A stretch of 64,000 bases of DNA. It comes from Mesostigma viride. Its lineage: Eukaryota > Streptophyta > Mesostigmatophyceae > Mesostigmatales > Mesostigmataceae. The notes under the pieces were generated by a model. It ran no database searches, was not told where the DNA came from, and was given only the letters and a program-made list of their open reading frames with translations. Below are positions 60,523 through 64,000 of the stretch, piece after piece (positions within the stretch are counted from its first letter, which is position 1; every line of letters starts with the position of its first letter). The translations under genes were made by a program, and so were the position numbers. The DNA lies in the NCBI GenBank assembly GCA_009746045.1, contig RPFO01000165.1, forward strand, positions 3,082,505 to 3,146,504, given 5' to 3'.

Positions 60523-60788
60523 TCAAACGATCCTCATGTAGCTCGTGGCCTGCTCGCGCCGGTACTGCTTGTACATCATCCACCCAACGTAGATAAGCGC
60601 CACGGTGAGCAGCAGCGAGACCAGCCCCGCCAGCACCTTCATTTCGTGGTGGACGTGGCGGCGCGCGGGACCGGGCGCGGGCTGCATGGCGAGCCACTCG
60701 CCGATGTAGCGCCGCTCGGCCTCGCGCGCCTCCTTGACGCACATGGGGTCGTCGGGGGCGGACGCGCGCAGGTCCAGGTGGTGCGCGC
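60523..60788 (-). CDS. S28 peptidase last exon: catalytic His and membrane anchor
   Basis: 266 nt to TGA, acceptor GCGCAG. Encodes AHHLDLRASAPDDPMCVKEA, a linker, a ~22-residue hydrophobic helix and a basic tail. Degraded copies of the acceptor edge lie in the preceding intron. Confidence 0.92.
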
Positions 60789-63082
60789 CTGCGCGAGGAG
60801 ATACATGGGTAAAGATGACGGACAAAATAAATAAATAAAACAGCCCAAATGAGAGTATGATGGTCCGGGTGGTGCGCGCCTATTTAAAAGGGAAAACACA
60901 ATGGTGTTAGATTACAAGCAGCCCAAACAGTCCAGGTGGTGCAAGCCTGCCAAGGTGGCACCACAAACTGGGCAAAAGATTATTGGCAATTAGGCCAACC
61001 GCAAAAATGATGGTCCATCTGGTGCACACCTATAGGCAAAAACAGTTACATGGAAAACACACCCACACACTGGAAAAATAGGCCAAACAGCTATATGGTG
61101 CGTCCGCAGAGAAGTTTCTCACATAGCAGGAGCAGTTCCAAGGTAGACCATAAACCCTGTAATATGTTGCCTAGCCAAAGAGAGGAAGAGGGATGAAAAG
61201 ATCAAACATGCCATTCTCCCTCAGAGAAGGGAAATTGATGGTGACAGCAACAGGAGGCTGGCTACAAGCTGGTATGTAGCATGGCGTGATAGGCAATATT
61301 CTGGGATAAATATTTATCGGTGACAGACCTATAACAGGATGCCGCAAACATGCCTGCAGGATTTCGCAAACATGCCTGCACATATCCCAGGGGGAGATGG
61401 GAGCGACTCAAAGATCGTGGGGAGCAACATCAAGTTTACTGAGAAAGCAATTCTTTTGATAGTTTCGCTTGGCATGTGCAGGCCTACCTTCGCTGATGGT
61501 GATGGCCACCAGGCTCGGCGAGATGCTCTTCAACACCCTGCACACCATTGGCCAGACAGGGAACAAGGTAAAACACGGCCGAAGAAAGGCTGAGCACGGA
61601 TGAGAAACGGAGACATGACCAGCGGGCGAATGGAAGCAGGCGTGCCTTCTTGGAAACCGCGATGCACGTCCATGGGATTCGAGATCAATGCGCAGGACAC
61701 GAGTATGGGGTACAAGACGCAACTTACACCATCTGGCCATTTATAGCAAAGTAGACAGATCTGGGCAGCCAATTGTCCATTCTAAATGGGGATGGACAAT
61801 TATCTAAATGTTACATCGAGAAATGGGGGGGCCTAGGGTGCAGAATAAAGTATTCAAAACATTTAACTAGAACAGTCAATTAAATATTATGAATGAGGGA
61901 GCTGCAATGAGGGAGCAAAGGAAGAAGAGAAGGCGAGAGACAAGAGTGGGCAAGTGACACCAAGGACTGAGCCTTGAGGGCAACATCAAGGAGTAGCAGT
62001 TAAGGAAATTACTTGCACTGTTGAATATTGCAACCGTGGCAAGCGTGCTTTGCCTTTGCACATCCAACGTGGTGGCAAACAAGTCCAGCAAACTCACCCG
62101 CCGCCGCTCCATGGGTCCAGCTTGCCGTTGCTGAAGATGATGTTGCTGCCAAAGTGGGCGAGCACCTCGCTGATGTTCTGCAGGCGCCAGCATACAATCC
62201 AATGAAGAAACAAGGGGTAACCATGCATGCCACATGGTAGCAGCAACCAACAGGACACATACATGTGCAGAGTTACGATGCCATCCAGGGCTTCCGTGCG
62301 GGGGACCTACAGAGACATGCCATTTGAAATGCTTTGAAAACTACAAAAGAGATTGCAAATCTCTTTAAAAATAGTTTTGCACAGGACTGAAAAAAAAACT
62401 TAGCTGCTCTTTCCCCCCCCCCCCCCCCTCCCTCCCCCTTTCAACCCACCACCACCAAGGCCCCGCCCCGCCCCCCCCCCGCCCGCCCCGCCCCGCCCCG
62501 CCCCGCCCCGCCCCGCCCCGCCCCGCCCGCCCCGCCCCGCCCCGCCCCGCCCCGCCCGCCCCGCCCCGCCCGCCCCGCCCCGCCCCGCCCCGCCCCGCCC
62601 GCCCCGCCCCGCCCCGCCCCGCCCCCCCGCCCCGCCCGCCCCGCCCCGCCCCGCCCCGCCCCGCCTCGCCCCGCCCCGCCCCGCCCCGCCCTGCTCCGCC
62701 CCAGCGCCGCCCAACCCAGCCCCACCAGCCAAAACAATTCAACCCACCAGCCAAAACAACCACCAGCCAAAACAATTAACCCCACCAGCCAAAACGATGA
62801 ACCCGACAATCACGACGATCGTTCCAAGTCCCCATGGCTCACCTTGCCGCCATACTCTGTGGTGACCCAGTTTGGCCGCGGCGCCACGCCATACTTCTTG
62901 CGGCAGTCGTGCGCGTACTGGCGCGCGTCCCACTCAAAGGGCGGGAACATGGAAGTGCCCGCCCGGCTGGACATGGGCATGACCATCTCCGTGCACGCCT
63001 GGAAGTCCCACCCGTCGGCCGACCCGATCGTGTCCACATCGATGTCGAAGCACGCCGCCTGGCCAGTGCTGTTGTAGTAGAT
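60523..63082 (-). CDS. S28 serine peptidase (lysosomal Pro-X carboxypeptidase-like), last four exons
   Basis: Exons (minus) 63082-62843, 62177-62098, 61537-61488 and 60788-60523 join in phase to 211 residues ending TGA. Conserved S28 blocks: YYNSTGQAACFDI, GWDFQACTEMVMPM, RKKYGVAPRPNWVTTEYGG, ISEVLAHFGSNIIFSNGKLD followed by PWSGGG (catalytic Asp), and AITISEGAHHLDLR (catalytic His). The Ser-containing exon lies beyond the right edge. The S28 family cuts after proline near C-termini, usually in lysosome or vacuole. Unusually, a hydrophobic helix (VLAGLVSLLLTVALIYVGWM) and a short basic tail (KQYRREQATSYMRIV) follow the domain, predicting a type I membrane anchor. Confidence 0.93.
60789..61487 (-). 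repeat. S28 intron with acceptor echoes
   Basis: The exon edge (plus strand GTCCAGGTGGTGCGCGCCTG, 60772-60791) recurs as GGTCCGGGTGGTGCGCGCCT at 60865, GTCCAGGTGGTGCAAGCCTG at 60930 and GGTCCATCTGGTGCACACCT at 61013. Confidence 0.85.
61488..61537 (-). CDS. S28 peptidase small exon
   Basis: 50 nt, phase 2 then 1, acceptor GTGTGCAG, donor GCGAAG before GTAGGC. Encodes VLKSISPSLVAITISEG, leading into the catalytic His exon. Confidence 0.9.
61538..62097 (-). other. S28 intron, nothing recognised
   Basis: No repeat or exon was identified. Confidence 0.45.
62098..62177 (-). CDS. S28 peptidase exon with catalytic Asp
   Basis: 80 nt, phase 0 then 2, acceptor CCTGCAG, donor GGCGG before GTGAGT. Encodes NISEVLAHFGSNIIFSNGKL then DPWSGG. 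Confidence 0.93.
62178..62842 (-). repeat. S28 intron with (CCCCG)n array, G-rich on the sense strand
   Basis: 62,459-62,705 is (CCCCG)n on plus, i.e. (GGGGC)n on the gene's sense strand. A ~22-bp ACCAGCCAAAACAATTAACC repeat (four units) follows at 62715-62800. Confidence 0.93.
62843..63082 (-). CDS. S28 peptidase exon (first visible)
   Basis: 80 codons, phase 0/0, acceptor CGCCTGCAG, donor GGCAAG before GTGAGC. Holds the YYNSTGQ, QACTEMVMPM and GVAPRPNWVTTEYGGK blocks. Confidence 0.92.
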
Positions 63083-64000
63083 CTGCAGGCGCGCGTTGGA
63101 GACACGAGCCAGAAGATTGGGCCGCAACAGTATTAAGTACAAGGGTTTAGGGTTTAGGGTTAAGGGTTTAGGGTCTAGGGTTTAGGGTTTAATAGTACGA
63201 AGTAAAAGGGCAGGAGGGTTTAGGGTTGAATAGTATGAAGTACAAGGGTTTAGGGTTTTATAGTATGAAGTACAAGGGCAGGAGGGACCGAATGCGGAAC
63301 GTGAGAAGCCGTTGGGAAGGGATACATTGGAAGAGGAGAGGAAGGTACAGGCGGCAGCAGTGGAAAAAGAGCATGGATGAGAGCAAGGGTAGGAGGAAGA
63401 GGAAAGGTAGGAAAGCTGTTTAGGGTTTAGGGTTTAGGGTTTCGGGTTTAAAGCCACAGTAACGTGCAAGGGGAAATAAAAAGAGGCCGGAAGGAGGGAT
63501 GGGCGAAGAGGGGAGGAGAGAAAAGGGCAAGAGGATGAAGAAAGGGGTGAAGGAAAGAAAGAAGCGGATGCCAGGTGGAAAAGACTTCGTCGAGCGTGGG
63601 CTGCAAATCACAATCACATTAGGGTCTCCGCTCTGTCAAGCCAGGACAGAACGTGGAACAACAGATACTCTCTTTTAAGGATGGTTTATGGAATCCCGCA
63701 TTACTGATCCCCTAATTACAATGCCATTTGCTGGATTCAGACCATCTGTCGACTTTGTGGCCACTGGAACCACGCAAATGACCAGCCAACCAGCTGGCAA
63801 AATGCCAGTTACCAGAATAAGGAAGCCACCATCAGAAAAGGGCGATCAAATATCCCAATAAAGCCACTGCCAGCGGAACCCCGTCAAGTGCGATGATGTT
63901 GCGCCACGTCGCCCTGTGAATCAGCAATCTGCTGAGAAGAATTGCACGCCTGGATGCCCAAGCAGCACGGCATTCCTTCCCCCCCCCCCTCCCCTCCCCA
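63083..64000 (-). other. S28 intron with TTTAGGG-type telomere-like repeats
   Basis: GGGTTTAGGGTTTAGGG-like runs lie at 63145-63262 and 63418-63445. TAGTATGAAGTACAAGGG recurs between them. Further S28 exons were not found up to the window edge. Confidence 0.65.

Overview
The window looks like nuclear DNA of a flagellated green alga. The genes have many GT-AG introns, GC-rich exons in AT-richer repeat-filled introns, standard stop codons, a centriole gene, tyrosine-recombinase retrotransposons of the Ngaro/PAT/Kangaroo type, and TTTAGGG-type motifs in introns. The species cannot be named from sequence alone. There are no operons, Shine-Dalgarno sites or bacterial features.

Layout. (1) 1242-49677, plus strand: one very large gene, assembled here as 33 exons whose phases all agree. 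It encodes about 2393 residues: an N-terminal CFA20/DUF667 domain followed by a long series of WD40 blades. This is the organisation of the centriolar protein WDR90/POC16. The first N-terminal exon(s) lie left of the window or were not recognised. (2) 60523-63082, minus strand: the last four exons of an S28-family (lysosomal Pro-X carboxypeptidase-like) serine peptidase with an added C-terminal membrane anchor; its 5' part lies to the right.

Mobile DNA. Intron 2 carries a nearly intact retroelement with split direct repeats (3025-8525; gag-like ORF, then RT, RNase H, a 2A-like motif and a tyrosine recombinase). Intron 3 carries a long-TIR fold-back element (9196-10220). Intron 12 carries a second, older, non-coding split-direct-repeat element (21232-23458). 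Twenty-eight bases after the POC16 stop codon begins a nest about 9.3 kb long: an outer TIR element in a TTAA target (49706-59007) holding a decayed LINE, which holds a second TTAA element (55187-56884). A minus-strand LINE fragment sits inside the outer element's right terminal repeat, and that fragment holds a short copy of its own family with a clear target-site duplication.

The most unusual signal is not a transposon. In more than a dozen introns of both genes, the sequence next to an exon edge (a few tens of exon bases plus the splice site) recurs as one to four degraded tandem 'echoes' inside the adjoining intron. The extreme case follows exon 21, where a 41-bp unit with a 5' splice site and a 3' splice site is repeated about 29 times. 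These introns appear to have grown by repeated duplication across their own splice boundaries. Other introns hold minisatellites (15, 18, 57, 88, 107 and 151 bp units) and two (GGGGC)n arrays, both G-rich on the sense strand of the gene that contains them.

Exon boundaries were inferred by eye from splice consensus, phase continuity and family resemblance; no transcript or alignment was available.
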